Source of the DNA: Ridgeia piscesae
Lineage: Eukaryota > Annelida > Polychaeta > Sabellida > Siboglinidae
Length of the DNA stretch: 64,000 bases
Direction: 5' to 3'
Assembly: GCA_025642075.2 (NCBI GenBank)
Contig: JAODUO010001043.1
Span: forward strand, 1-64,000
A model generated the notes under the pieces. It did not search any database. It was not told the DNA's origin and saw only the letters and a program-made list of their open reading frames with translations. Shown piece by piece: positions 29,643 to 41,351 of this stretch. The position numbers were made by a program, and so were the translations under genes. Positions within the stretch are counted from its first letter, which is position 1, and every line of letters starts with the position of its first letter.

Positions 29643-30994
29643 CAAATTGATATTGAACTCGTTTAGAATGAAGGCGTCAAACTTGGAAAGTAAGAGATAA
29701 GAGACACGAATCTATAGTCCCTACATAAGGTCAGCTTATAGCCGGCCAACACATTCCTGACCCTACATTTCCCAAACCTACTGACAAAGGCCAAGACAAA
29801 TACCAAAATGTGTTGGCGTTCAACCAGTAACACAACATGTAACGTTGCTGCATATTTCAATTGATAAATAAACTATTGGAATCTTCAATTACCCAGTGCA
29901 AAATCGAGTAGATAATTTGCTTTGGCTAAAATCAGAATTGCAGCCGGTGCAAACGCTTGGAGGAAAGTCGAAGGGGTGATGGGAGACAGACGCATATCAC
30001 CTAAGGGAAATGTGCCCAGCTCATGTGTTAACCCGGCATTAATGCATTATAAACGATGGCACTAACAGAGAAACAACAGGAGAAGGTCCAGGTTTGCGAA
30101 AACAACCTGACAGGAAGAATCGTGGTAGTTAAGAGAGATGATAAGAGAAGAATGGATGAACTGAGAGTGGAGGTTGGAGTGAAGGAATGTTTTAAGAAAA
30201 AATGGTGACGAATAGCTTTCAGTGCATCAGTCATGTGGAAAGAATGGTAGATGAAAAATTGGAAAAGAGACCATATGTCCAAAAATTGGAGGGGAAAGGA
30301 GGCGAGGAAGACCGAAATAGGGGATTGCATTAAAAGAGACCTAGAAAGAGTGAGAGAAAAACTGAGAATAGAGCAACAGAGTGAATGAACTGGTGACTGC
30401 TGATAGAGAACGTAGACAGAGAAAAGTGAGAGGAAGAAAGAATATAATGGAAACGGAAATCACGGTCAACTCACCTCTGACGACAGGGATGCCAAGAAAA
30501 GAATAAAAACGAATTGCAATTTGACCCTGGTCCAGTATCTGGGCATTCATTATTTTGAAACCTTAATAACCATTAGCTGCCATGCACATTGAGAATGATG
30601 ACATTTTCTTTGCCCTCTCACCTCTTGGACTGCAGCCAGCGACAGAAGTGGAGAATTCTTAACTTAATCCTTTAAAAATTTCTTTGCGAAAAGGTAGGTC
30701 TGTGAAGGAAAGTCTTACACGGGCATCCTCTGTAATTTGTGACTCTGTGGATCAGGCAGCCAGTCATTGGTCCTCCGTTCCACATCATCCTAATTTTCCG
30801 GCATTTTCCACTCTGGCTATGCCACTGCATGTTCGCGGGCCAACCTACAGGAAAGGGCACAAAGTAGATGTACTTATTACCCACAAATTATACGAACACC
30901 TTGTTCGAAATGTGACCACAACGGATGGGCGCTTTCTGACCATTTTGCAGTGAGTTTCGACACTGACACGCACGCACACAAGTGCACACACACA

Positions 30995-31026
<32 letters not shown>

Positions 31027-31551
31027 CCACACACACACACACACACACACACACACCATGTGTGTTGACGTCACTGTTGTTACATTGTGATTACAGGAAG
31101 CGCGAGATACTGCGCCGTCTGGCGAGGGCCATCGTCGAACTGCTGTCGAAGCTGAACGGCCGCCGAGATGATCTCATTGATGTGAAAAGCAGAGCATGCA
31201 ACCTTGCGGGATAAAGTCGGAAAAGACGTCGATGTCGTCCTGTACACGCCTGGCTTGCGACGACGCTTCGCGGACATCATGGGCGTAGAGACGGACCTGA
31301 CAAAGCTGGCGGGTTGGCCGGAGCCAGGCGCCTACGCCGACAGACTCAACGCGTACGTGGGCAATCAACAGGCTTCCGGCTTCCAGGACGGCCACAACCA
31401 AAGCGGTCAGGAACTGTCTTTCGGCTTCCAGAGCGGCCAATCGTGCATGATGTGTCCCTCTCAGATACCATGCACACGGCCGAAAGAAGGGCTGCTCATG
31501 GTCTGCCATTGCAAACACCCGCCGGCCGAGGCGCAGACGCAAGATAAATAA
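28557..31551 (+). CDS. B-box zinc-finger (TRIM-related) protein gene, apparently frameshifted
   Basis: Two exons (28557-28711, 31097-31551) join in phase 2. Exon 1 encodes a B-box type 2 zinc finger close to the N-terminus, with no RING domain. Exon 2 begins with a basic helical segment [20 protein letters not shown], as in the coiled coil after a B-box. The frame set by splicing stops at 31212-31214 after 90 codons. A second frame then continues open to 31551 with a coherent sequence ([20 protein letters not shown]) and no new domain I recognise. The switch maps to the A4 run at 31185-31188, where one extra A would explain it. Either an assembly/allelic indel or a young pseudogene. The single intron is filled by a hAT element. 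Confidence 0.6.
29219..29640. repeat. (TACA)n/(TACC)n/(TGCC) tetranucleotide array
   Basis: Blocks of CATA, CTGC-CTAC, CTAC and CCAC units, then alternating CATA-CCTA, then CATA again, showing higher-order structure. It is inserted in hAT copy A at about the position where copy B has an (AT)n tract. Confidence 0.97.
30061..30740 (+). mobile_element. LINE 3' fragment nested in hAT copy A
   Basis: This block is absent from the sister hAT copy. Its translation ([32 protein letters not shown], then [11 protein letters not shown] across frames) is the C-terminal RT tail of a common jockey-like LINE family. Stops and frameshifts throughout. It is therefore younger than the hAT insertion or captured by it. 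Confidence 0.75.
30964..31058. repeat. (CGCA)n-(AC)n microsatellite
   Basis: Mixed CACG/GCAC units followed by about 32 bp of AC, ending ~40 bp before exon 2 of the B-box gene. Confidence 0.95.
31097..31551 (+). CDS. Exon 2 of the B-box gene (contains a frame break)
   Basis: Acceptor ttacag, phase 2 in. Open in the spliced frame to TAA at 31212-31214; from about 31186 the next frame is open to TAA at 31549-31551. That second part is Gly/Gln-rich ([20 protein letters not shown]) and ends with a Cys cluster ([13 protein letters not shown]). Confidence 0.55.
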
Positions 31552-32591
31552 CATGGAACCGCCATCCTGTGGGACATGTCGATCGTCTGGAAAATGGCGA
31601 TTCTCGGATGAAGTCAACGAGAAGCATGTGTAGTTGTGTACAGTACAAGTGCACAGTGCAAGGTGATAGATAAACCGTGTTGCAATAACGGAACAGTTAA
31701 TGGTTGGATGGGTTAAAGACTATTTACGGAAGAGGTAATTGTAGCATTTGGATAAACTGTAAACTGCAGTCACGTAGTGGAAAGAGGAGTTGACCTGTAT
31801 AAATTCTTTCTTCGCTTTCACTGCGCTCAGCGCAGTACTCAGATATCGTAGTTGGTGCCTGTGTGTGGAGACGCAGAGCAGCAGTGATAGAAAAGGAAGG
31901 AAATTCATCCGTGGATCTACTCAGCCTATTTGGTGAGGCTCGTCGTTGTCGACACCAAACTGACAACATCCCAAGACAATTATGTGCGTCTTACATTCTG
32001 CGCTATATAATACAGTAGTTGCAAATGTTCCGTGTTCTTGTGCTTTACTACAGTTGCTGGCATAACTTTAGCCGCCTCATTGTCGGCGACCAACCGACCG
32101 AAACTCAACATGTATAAGGCGCCTATATATGGCGAGATTCAATGACTGTCATGCACAGCTTGTGCACGTAACACCGTATGTCCTAGCCGCACTACTGCCT
32201 GTTAACTGGTCTGTTTAAGAGAAGCGAACAACTGATTATATACTATCGTCAAAAGGAATAAACCGTCTATACTGCTTACTATCGTTGGCGTGTTGCTGTC
32301 GTTACCGGCTACACAATCACGATGGATAGGCTCTACTAAATACTCTCCATGTGCACACGTTGTATGCCTATCTGGCGTCGACTAGATATTGTATTTAGCG
32401 ATTCCCGCCAGATCAGCAATAACATTAGACCGTGGAGTAACACCATTCAGGCTAATATAAACTGCACATCGGAAAGGTGTAGCCACCGGAAAACAAAAGA
32501 GAAAAATTATTTTAATAGCAAAATATTACTGTAACTGCGCTGTGCAGTTTTAGTTCGGCTTTCTTAACTTATTATTCAAAATTATACACAC

Positions 32592-32597
<6 letters not shown>

Positions 32598-32675
<78 letters not shown>
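32598..32675. repeat. (AT)n microsatellite
   Basis: About 38 uninterrupted units. Confidence 0.97.
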
Positions 32676-32676
<1 letters not shown>

Positions 32677-33977
32677 CATGCTAGTGCAGGTGTTTATTTC
32701 ACTTCAAAAACACATTACGGCGATAATTAACGCAAATAGCGCAACTCAATCTCAGTGCTGATGAAGTCTTAAAAATTGCGAAAAAGTTCTCATACATAAG
32801 CTCCCGTTACCGGCTTCACCTTGTCTACATAGGGTAGCGCCTGGTCGGGAATTGAATGGTCAAGCAACAATGTTCTCCGGAAATCTCCTAAAACTGCATA
32901 CAAAAGTGAAAATGCACCATCTGAATGTTCTTAGTATTCACAGTTCTTAGTATTGTGCAGTCATGGATACCATACCGCAAACATGAATGGCAACTAAACC
33001 ATTTCCATCTGATTTGCTTGTATGCATGGTCCGTGTAGTGAAATGGGAAGTACAATGACCACTCTCAAAGACCGGCCTCCGTTGATAAGCTCAACAGTTT
33101 TATCGCAACTGAGACACAAGGAACTCATATAGAGACATATAAGTAAACTATCTACATAAATATAATTAAACTATTAGGCTGATGACCTGTTGCTATAGGC
33201 CACCTATTGTGTGTAGAAAGATCCAAATGGCGAATTGCACACCTATGGACATTCATCACATTAACGTTACTAATCCACATGTCCGGAAATGGTATGCGAA
33301 TGCGATATTTGCCTGGCACCCTCTCGTGAGACAGCAGCTGGCCACGACAAACGAAATGAGTGCCCTAGCAAGTATATGTCTGTAGCCGTAGATGGCTAGA
33401 ATAAGTCCAAAAGTGTTAGGCTCTACTTACCGAGGTAACTAAAAACGTTTATTTAAAATCTATTTACCTGCCTGATAGTAGCATTGCTCGTTCTGGTTGT
33501 TTGGATGGTTTCCGTCGTTGTCCGCTGCGCTGCGTCGCTCTGCTCTTTTAATCAATAAAACATTTGCCTTTGCACCCATGGCAGGGGGCGGAAATTGCGT
33601 TCTGTGACTGTTACAATACGTCACTTCCGTGGTGACCTCTTGTGTCCCGCCGAACTTCACCGCTTCGCATCATAACTAGTGTAACATCCAATACAATTAT
33701 CCATGGTTGAGTGTCGCAATCTCTTGCGAGCTAACTGTTGTGATCATGCCGATTTGGAAGGTCGGCAGATCGGTTCATTCCACTCATCTTTTGGGAGAGA
33801 CGAAAATGTGTTGGACAGACATACACAATACCCTGACTGCATATAAATTACTGCAAATAGAAATTTGTATAAAACAAGCAACAAAATTAATCAGCTAGTT
33901 ATTATTGAAGTTAATTTCATTATAATATTTGTGACAATTAAATTAGAACTAAAACACAATGATACTGATACCGGCCT

Positions 33978-34009
<32 letters not shown>

Positions 34010-34050
34010 GCAAACAATCATGCACGCATGCGCACGCACACACACACACA

Positions 34051-34110
<60 letters not shown>

Positions 34111-34153
34111 GCACGCAAACAATCATGCACGCATGCGCACACACACACACACA

Positions 34154-34195
<42 letters not shown>

Positions 34196-34243
34196 CGCAC
34201 GCAAACAATCATGCACGCATGCGCACGCACACACACACACACA

Positions 34244-34319
<76 letters not shown>
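33978..34319. repeat. (AC)n array with a repeated non-AC spacer
   Basis: About 340 bp of AC with three near-identical inserts (GCACGCAAACAATCATGCAC core at about 34005, 34111 and 34197), giving a higher-order unit of 86-107 bp. All large ORFs here are artefacts. Confidence 0.97.
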
Positions 34320-34321
34320 AC

Positions 34322-34351
34322 CAGTGGCGTAGCCAGGATTTATACAACCAA

Positions 34352-34442
<91 letters not shown>

Positions 34443-35026
34443 AAACGACGTTCTCTAACCAATATAGCTGGCAGTTCAGCAAAACCATTCACAAGGCGTC
34501 AAAGTTCTAAAGTAAGAGAGGAACGACACATTATTAAAGAGACACGAACCCAAAGCCCCTACACAACATCAGCCTATAGCCGGCTACCATATGCTTCACT
34601 CAACTCTCCCAAACCTACTCACTCTGATGAAACACTAATTAAACATCCCTACCTTAACACAGATGATGTGGCGTTGGCGTTCAACTTCACAACATGCAAC
34701 GTTGCGTATTACAATTTATCAATTCACGATAGGAAGTGGCATTTTCCAAGTGCAAAATCCAGTAGATTAATTGCTATTGTTACAATGAGGATTACAGCCA
34801 GGGCAAACGCTTAGAGGAAAGTCGAAGGGGTGATGGAAGATAGACGCATATCACGTAAACGTAACAGAAATGTGCTCAGATTGTGTGTTACCCCGGCATG
34901 CATGAATGCGCTAAAGACGATAGCGACTCTACGAATCGGGTAGCCAGTTTTTGGTCATCCGTTCCCCACCATCCTATTTTTTCTGGGATTGGGGTCATGG
35001 TCCCCTGCCCCCTGGCTACGCCACTG
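34322..35026. mobile_element. hAT-type non-autonomous transposon, copy B
   Basis: Ends CAGTGGCGTAGCCAGGAT and, reverse-complemented, CAGTGGCGTAGCCAGGGG. The interior aligns with copy A (29062-30827) in shared blocks such as AGGAAAGTCGAAGGGGTGAT and TATAGCCGGC, without the nested LINE. An (AT)n run occupies 34358-34441. Its target duplication cannot be judged because both flanks are AC repeat. Confidence 0.85.
34358..34441. repeat. (AT)n microsatellite inside hAT copy B
   Basis: About 40 TA units, ~35 bp inside the left end of the element. Confidence 0.97.
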
Positions 35027-35088
<62 letters not shown>

Positions 35089-35343
35089 CGCAGGCACGCG
35101 CAGACACACACACATATGCACACGCACACGCGCACGCGCACGCGCACGCGCACGCGCACGCGCACGCGCACGCGCACGCGCACGCGCACGCGCACGCGCA
35201 CGCGCACGCGCACGCGCACGCGCACGCGCACGCGCACGCGCACGCGCACGCGCACGCGCACGCACGCACACGCACACGCACACGCACACGCACACGCACA
35301 CGCACACGCACACGCACACGCACGCACGCACACACACACACAA
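35027..35343. repeat. (AC)n then (CGCACG)n array
   Basis: AC units to 35088, then about 150 bp of an alternating CGCACG hexamer, then ACGC/CACG variants and AC again. Almost strictly alternating pyrimidine-purine. Confidence 0.97.
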
Positions 35344-36975
35344 TTAAGCCTCTCGAAACTCTGTTTGGGGGCAGACAAATGGTTCTGAATTTTCTCCCAG
35401 CACCTACTCCTCCATTTTCCGATTACTGTTATATGTGGAGCCAGCAGACGAGACGAAACAGCGGAGAAGTTGATTTAATGGCGCCGCACGTTTCCGTTAT
35501 CATTATCCGGGAGGACACCACGGAAGCAATGTGGTGCTGCGGTTATAATTAGGTCACAATAAAATTCGTTTCTGCGTCAGTGTCTGCATGTTGACCTACT
35601 GTGACGAGCGTATAGTCCCTGCGATGCCATCTTCTTGAAGGTGCTCCGTGATATACGCGCACACGAACGCTTCGGGTCGATTACGGTGGGCGATATGTAC
35701 GCGCGCATATGATTGCCGAGCTCCGTACGGTGTGCATACTGCATACATGTGTGCGTATGCACGTGGGTGTGCGTGTGTGTGCGCGAGCCCGTGTCTGCGT
35801 GGCGCGCACACAGCCTACCGTATCACACAATTCCAGCCTACATAAACTAACAGATGTAGGGAAAGGGCGTTCAAACAGACAACCAGTCCATTTAATATAT
35901 TTAAAAATAAAATCGACATATACCTATAAGACGGGCGGGGTATACTTAGATAGATAGGTTGGACTCTCGATAAGCCAAATGGCTTCCTAGTCCACCTGCC
36001 ATCTAGAGTTGAATCTCTAGGTGGCAATCTTGTTAAATCTTGTTAATGACGACTCCCACCAGTTTCGAACGTTAATTATTACGTTTAATTATATAATATA
36101 GTCAAAGTAACGTTGTGCTGTCACTATTTAGTCACTAACATATGAGCACATTAATTAGAAGTGCGAAATGGAAAATCAAATAGGTGAGCTAAATAAAATG
36201 TTTCACTTTTTTGGAAATATTATAATTACCCATATAACTTCAAAATGTAAAATTTATATTTTTGTGTCGTGAAAAAGAAAACTCTTATATTATGTCAGCC
36301 CATTGTATAATTTTTGCTCTAATGTGTTTTTTCAAAACAAAAAGCAGCTATATAGGTTATAATGTATTCAAATTGACGATCAACTGTATGTTTGACCTAT
36401 AGTGACGACCTCCAAAATTGGAGAGGTCAACTTAATTAGCTCACAGGAGCCATGCATGCAGGTTTAGCTGGTTTAGTTGTTAGTATATTTTATATGCATT
36501 TCGTGGCACAATTAATAATTAGTACTATTACTGGTTTAATGGTGCTGTTAATATAAAAAGCAAATTAAATAATTTATAACCGGATATAAATTTTATAACG
36601 TTAACAAAATCATGTTCCAGGAATTATTTTATCAATATTATGTTATGACAGATTTTGCTTCAGGGGATACAGGTGTAAGCAGGTTGAACTATAAACCGCT
36701 CCCCACAATGTCAATGTTTTCTTCCCGTGACAGTATTCAGAAACTTCCCAATTTTTTAAAGAAAACCGCGAACATAATACTATTATAGCAAAACGGCAAC
36801 TTAGCAAACGGTGGCGCCACATTTCGGAGACTGAACGTTAGCAGTTTTCGTTATATCGGGTTTGTTATTATGTTACATTTAAGCACCATCTTTTTACGTA
36901 CTTTTCACCACGTTGTGGAAGTTTGTCTTGTGTTTTGGTCTCACGTTCGTCGTGTTTGAGGTGTAAGTCCTCATC

Positions 36976-37035
36976 ATGGCACAAAAACCGATCCGTGTCG
37001 GGCAAATAACAGGCATCTGGTCCTTCCTTTGTTCG
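36976..37035 (+). CDS. TMEM18: TMEM18 exon 1
   Basis: 20 codons from ATG to donor TCG|GTATGT, phase 0. Preceding sequence has several CpGs and no TATA box seen. Confidence 0.8.
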
Positions 37036-37555
37036 GTATGTGATTAAATGCATATCGTCATAGGCTACTTTGAGTAGTAGGCCTACTAGTACTGGATGTA
37101 ACGGTGTGACTGGGCGTGAGCCTTGACCAGCTGAAACTGAGTGAGAAAGTCTGAGATGACGTATTACTGATATTAGTTAGTTAATAGGACGTTGCCGAGC
37201 GGTGGAAACAACGACTTTTTAAGACAAACAAATCTACCTGCCTAATAAATATGTATCAGATCACTAACAGTAACAAGAACTGACGTCACTAAGTTACTAG
37301 TTATACTTACTAAGTATAACTAACTACTATAAGTTATAGTAGTAATACTCATGCCAGGCCAAGATGAAAGTGAAGGGCTGAAGTAGCTTATCCACACATT
37401 TAAGTTTTAACAGTCTCAGACCCGATCAGTGAGTGTTCACAAGCCACAGGTAGTGCCAGTAGTCGCAAATGTTTATGTTTTATACTGTATGAATTAAAAA
37501 TTAATATCCCACTCAACGGCTTGACAAAACATAAACACACACGCAGACACACGCA

Positions 37556-37597
<42 letters not shown>

Positions 37598-38718
37598 ACT
37601 AGTCTGACGAGCCAGGACAAAGTAAAGGGTCCTGTTGTCAGCTAACACAGGTCTGGCTTGCAAAAGCTGATGGCCAATGAGAGGGCATTTTATCAAGTGG
37701 TGCATTTTATTTCAGATTGATTGGGAGGAACGATGGCTGTGGGGAGTGCTCCTGTTCCATCTCATCTGTGCACTTGCATCTGTTTTAGCCATGCGATATG
37801 ACTGTACAAAAGTGCAGGCAACACTCTTCGTCTGGTATCGTAAGTGTGATACGTAATTTTTTTACGTGTAGGTAATTTTGTAGGCAATCTTACATTAGAG
37901 ACAGAGATTGTGTATTTGTTTATAAATAAAATCATGTAATACTATATAACTGCATACTGACGGTTAGGGTTTATGCAGGATAATATTATTGCCTGTCACA
38001 CATGTTTTGGTGGACACATGGATATTAATTGTTAAGCCAGTTTATAAACTTTTAAATGTGTCTGATGACCTGAAATGGACAACAAACACACATGTGACAC
38101 CATTTACACTCACTTTCAAGGTTTTGGAAGACCTTTTTTTGGCTCCTTCAGTTTTTTACCCGTCCACCCATATGTTTACCCGTCCATATTCGTTTTTACT
38201 TGTCCAAATGACGGGTGGACGGGTCTCTACATAAAGCTATCATGACGGTCTTAAATGAGCTTTCTATGTTGAAGCTTGTGTTTGAAGAGGAAATTGTTTC
38301 AATACATAGCTGCATTTGAATGTGTGACCGAAGCCGTGATGACAGCATATTGACATTAGAAACTCCACCTGATTGGGTCACAACCTACCTCAAAATTATC
38401 TGAGTTCGCAATTCATGGAATTTAGGGACAATATGCAAATTAGTGTAAACTCTGAACTGTTGAATTAAAAAAGTTACTCCTGTTTGACTAAACAATATTT
38501 GTGCAGTAAGTTTGTTAGAATACTTAGTGTAAATTATAGAATCATAACACAGTTTTATAATAACAAATGAATGGGAAAGTTCCTTTCGACACTTATCTGT
38601 TTTTTTGCCTGGAATACCCTTCGTAAGAGCAGTTATATTTTGGCCCACTTTCTAGCTTTGTTGCACATGGGAACCAGGCAAATGCATCCAAGATAAAAAA
38701 TTTGATGGGTGATCACCC

Positions 38719-38765
<47 letters not shown>

Positions 38766-40067
38766 AACACATTTATTTTCATTTCTGATATCAGGAATGT
38801 TACCTTAATATTATAAATATTATTTTTTAAATGAGGAACAGACACAATCGATTTTATTTCTGTTTGATATAATGGCAATGTCTGCTGTTACAGTGATGCT
38901 TGTCTACTGGTCTGAGTACATCAATGACTGGGGCTCCAGAAACTACAGGTGCAGTAGAACATCAGTAGTACAAGTCATATAACTACGTTCCATATGAGTA
39001 TTAAAAGTCATAGTTGTGATCAATTCTTTCACTTAAGGTGAAAGTTGCATATTTATGGTAGAAAAACTCACAATCGAGAGAACCCCGTTTCAAGTTGTAA
39101 CTTTGTTGCTTCAGTTCAGTCAGTTCTAAGAACTAATGCCCATCTTCTAGATCTTTGACATAATAGTAGTGCTATAGACTTTGTGCAGTACATATAATTT
39201 AAGTTTAAAAAATACATATTTGATCCTATGTGGCAACAACATTTCATTGATATGTAACAATCGTTAACACTTAACTGTTCTGTTTCAGACTCTTTTCGGA
39301 GCAGCAGTATTTTGACAGTCAGGGCATGTTCATCTCAATTGTCTTCTCAATTCCACTCATACTGAACTGTCTGTTTACTCTGGTGAGCGCCCAGCAATAC
39401 ATAAACACTCCAAATAACTCCACCGGGTTGTTACATCCAAGTTTTTTGTGACTTATTCAGTTCCGTATTCAGTCATTTATTAGTAACTCAATTATAGAAA
39501 ATAAAATCACAGAAAATGTTTCTACGTCATCTGCTTGCAACTACAATTCTAGCAGCTTGCTTACAGATTGTTTGTTATGAAAGTAAGAAATTATTAGGTG
39601 TACATATAATTGCACCAAAACCTGTTTCACTTTACTTCTACTTATCTAATGCAGTGAACATAAATGCTACATAAATATGTTGTTGCACTCTGGTGCTATG
39701 TAAGACTGTTCACATGAGGCCGTGACATTGTTGTGTTTCTTGTGTATGTTCTCTGTGGTTGTTTAGGACTTCATGTTGATGTTCTCTTATATTGTGTAAG
39801 AAAGTTTATGTTGTTGTCCTCTGGTGCTATGTAAAACATTTTGTGTTGTTGTTTATGTTATTTGGCCAAGTGTAAGACTATTCATGTTGTTGTCCTCTGA
39901 CCCTGTGTAAGACTGTTCATGTTGTTGTTCACTGATCCTGTATACAACTTTGTCTGTAGATGCTGTGGATGTGGAAATCTACAACACTGATGTTAAAGAT
40001 AAAGAAGATACAGGTCCGGCAGCAGGCAGCAGAGGACACAAAACAAGCTGAGGAAAAGTCCAAGTAG
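36976..40067 (+). CDS. TMEM18: Transmembrane protein 18
   Basis: Five exons (36976-37035, 37716-37839, 38894-38948, 39289-39382, 39960-40067) join in frame to 146 codons plus stop; human TMEM18 has 140 residues. Conserved blocks are [14 protein letters not shown] (family: DW-x2-PWL-x-GL-x2-FH), YWSEYINDW (family: CAEYINE), and [17 protein letters not shown], almost identical to the vertebrate [17 protein letters not shown]. Several hydrophobic helices are followed by a basic, Lys/Gln-rich tail. Known role: a small multi-pass protein of the nuclear/perinuclear membrane, linked to body-weight regulation in vertebrates (family knowledge). The N-terminus [10 protein letters not shown] is short and divergent. 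The start is the first ATG upstream of a good donor. The gene converges on EFHC1. Confidence 0.93.
37548..37596. repeat. (AC)n microsatellite in TMEM18 intron 1
   Basis: About 40 bp of CA after two GCAGACAC units. Confidence 0.95.
37716..37839 (+). CDS. TMEM18: TMEM18 exon 2
   Basis: Acceptor atttcag, donor ATC|GTAAGT, phase 0 to 1. First membrane segment ([10 protein letters not shown] on) and start of the second. Confidence 0.9.
38720..38762. repeat. (AT)n microsatellite in TMEM18 intron 2
   Basis: About 20 AT units, 130 bp before exon 3. Confidence 0.95.
38894..38948 (+). CDS. TMEM18: TMEM18 exon 3
   Basis: 55 bp, acceptor gttacag, donor CAG|GTGCAG, phase 1 to 2. Encodes [18 protein letters not shown]. 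Confidence 0.92.
39289..39382 (+). CDS. TMEM18: TMEM18 exon 4
   Basis: 94 bp, acceptor gtttcag, donor CTG|GTGAGC, phase 2 to 0. Contains the most conserved family block, [13 protein letters not shown]. Confidence 0.95.
39675..39955. repeat. Degenerate tandem repeat in TMEM18 intron 4
   Basis: Six or more irregular copies built on GTGTAAGACTGTTCATGTTG and GTTGTCCTCTG, spaced about 43-65 bp, running up to the polypyrimidine region of exon 5's acceptor. Confidence 0.7.
39960..40067 (+). CDS. TMEM18: TMEM18 exon 5 (last)
   Basis: Acceptor tctgtag, begins MLWMWKS (family: VMWVWK), ends AEEKSK then TAG. The tail is highly charged. Confidence 0.92.
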   Translation: MLWMWKSTTLMLKIKKIQVRQQAAEDTKQAEEKSK

Positions 40068-41136
40068 GCAGTGTCAGGGCCTGTTGAGATGGCTGACCTC
40101 TGGCCGTCAGTGTGTAGACATCAGTCTGTAACTGGATGAATCCTGTGTCGACCTACTGTGGTACTGCCCCTGCTCGGAGGTGACACATGTATGAATATGT
40201 CATGGTGATTTGCGACATTTGACCAATGTAATATTTGTTTATTTGAGCAGTATTCTTCACGTTTAAGGGATCAGACAATTGCTATACAGTCTGATCACAA
40301 CTTGTAATGATCATTTGAAAGAACCTATTTCTGTGTAGGTGAAATCTTACTGCCAGTTTCTTTCTGGAAACAGTAACATTGTTTTCTTGACCACTGTGAA
40401 AACGTAATTGCACTGAGGCTTGCTCGTAATATCTTCATATTGCTTAACATCTAGTTGAAACAGTGCCCAGGTTAAACAACACAGATGAATTGTCTTGAAT
40501 CTCAGCAGTGTTAATGCAACAACTGCTCTACTTGATAGTAATCACCAGGTACGTTTTAGGAAGCAAACCAATGCAATGTTAAACATTCCTTTGACGATAT
40601 ATAATATCAGTCAAATCTATAGTTTATTCATGCCAACTAATAACTAGGTGCAGTGAATGATGTTGAAATGTGTTTTTGGTTTAAGGGTGGGTGAATTGTA
40701 TAAAGGTGACTAGAAGGTGCTGTAAGGTTGATGTGTCGTTACTTATTTAAGAAGATTACTTCTGTATGCATGTATTTTGGCAAGCTTGTGTGGTTGAATA
40801 TGTAATGTGTGGTGTGTGCTATTTGTATAACTATATTTTGTTCACAAGTATATTTTATAACTACAAATGTATTGGCTTCATGAGTTGTTATTCATCTTCT
40901 GATGTCATTTTAACTACATTGTATGGTTAAGCATAGTTTTAGAATGGTCTGTTGTGTGCAGTTGTTTACAGTGCTAATATTTCTTTTTAAGATTGTTCCA
41001 AACTGCTTTTTTTTAATATGTCCAGTTTACCTGTTTGATATGATTCAGTTTGAATACTGCAGGGTTAATGAAAGTGTTGTATAATCAGTTACTATATGTT
41101 AGCTGAGAGGATTACCAGGTAATTAATTTCTAGATA

Positions 41137-41142
41137 AATAAA
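41137..41142 (+). terminator. Candidate polyadenylation signal of TMEM18
   Basis: AATAAA about 1.07 kb after the stop codon, in AT-rich sequence with T-rich stretches downstream. It implies a long 3' UTR; other AT-rich hexamer variants exist, so use is unproven. Confidence 0.5.
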
Positions 41143-41351
41143 GTCAAAAAGCAAAATATCATAGCCAAGTACTTTGTTCCTTCAGCTTTAAAATTATTTT
41201 GCTCAAAATTAAACAGTATTCTACTTTAACTTTATATCGTGCAAATGTGATATTTAATGAAGTCTGGTACTAAATATAAATTTTTAATAGCACAATGCTA
41301 TGCACAGGGCTTCACCCTGATCTTCAATTATTGTTCATTCTTTAGACTTAA

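Larger units (their letters stand above)
29062..30827. mobile_element. hAT-type non-autonomous transposon, copy A
   Basis: Terminal inverted repeats CAGTGGCGTAGCCAGG (left) and, reverse-complemented, CAGTGGCATAGCCAGA (right). Flanking 8-bp sequences CATGTTGG (29054-29061) and CATGTTCG (30828-30835) match at 7 of 8, the target-site duplication length of hAT elements. The interior shares several segments with copy B at 34322-35026 and has no transposase. It is interrupted by a 420-bp tetranucleotide array and by a nested LINE fragment at 30061-30740. It lies wholly inside the B-box gene's intron. Confidence 0.85.
31552..36975. other. Intergenic stretch between the B-box gene and TMEM18
   Basis: Holds microsatellites, hAT copy B, and one candidate minus-strand first exon: 33579-33468, starting MGAKANVLLIKR, open for 37 codons to a donor CAG|GTAAAT in phase 1, under a CpG-rich stretch. 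No partner exon was found for it. The 35940-36060 segment has short repeats resembling an unclassified interspersed element. Nothing else supported. Confidence 0.45.

Noticed and set aside
29023..29700. Tyr/His/Ile/Pro-repeat and Tyr/Val/Cys-repeat ORFs
   Set aside because: Pure products of the TACA/TACC tetranucleotide array within a transposon.
30684..30953. 89-codon ORF resembling an extra exon of the B-box gene
   Set aside because: Its first half is the right end of hAT copy A (the same words occur in copy B), and exon 1 joins exon 2 directly in phase without it.
31182..31189. Tiny GTGAAAAG intron explaining the B-box frame break
   Set aside because: Eight bases is far below any spliceosomal intron; a one-base indel is simpler.
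33938..34321. CRISPR-like array from the regularly repeated spacer in the AC tract
   Set aside because: Eukaryotic context, repeat is plain AC and the 'spacers' are identical.
33865..35388. Large His-Thr, Val-Cys, Ala-Arg and Arg-Thr repeat ORFs, one 264 codons long
   Set aside because: Products of (AC)n, (TA)n and (CGCACG)n arrays, open on both strands.
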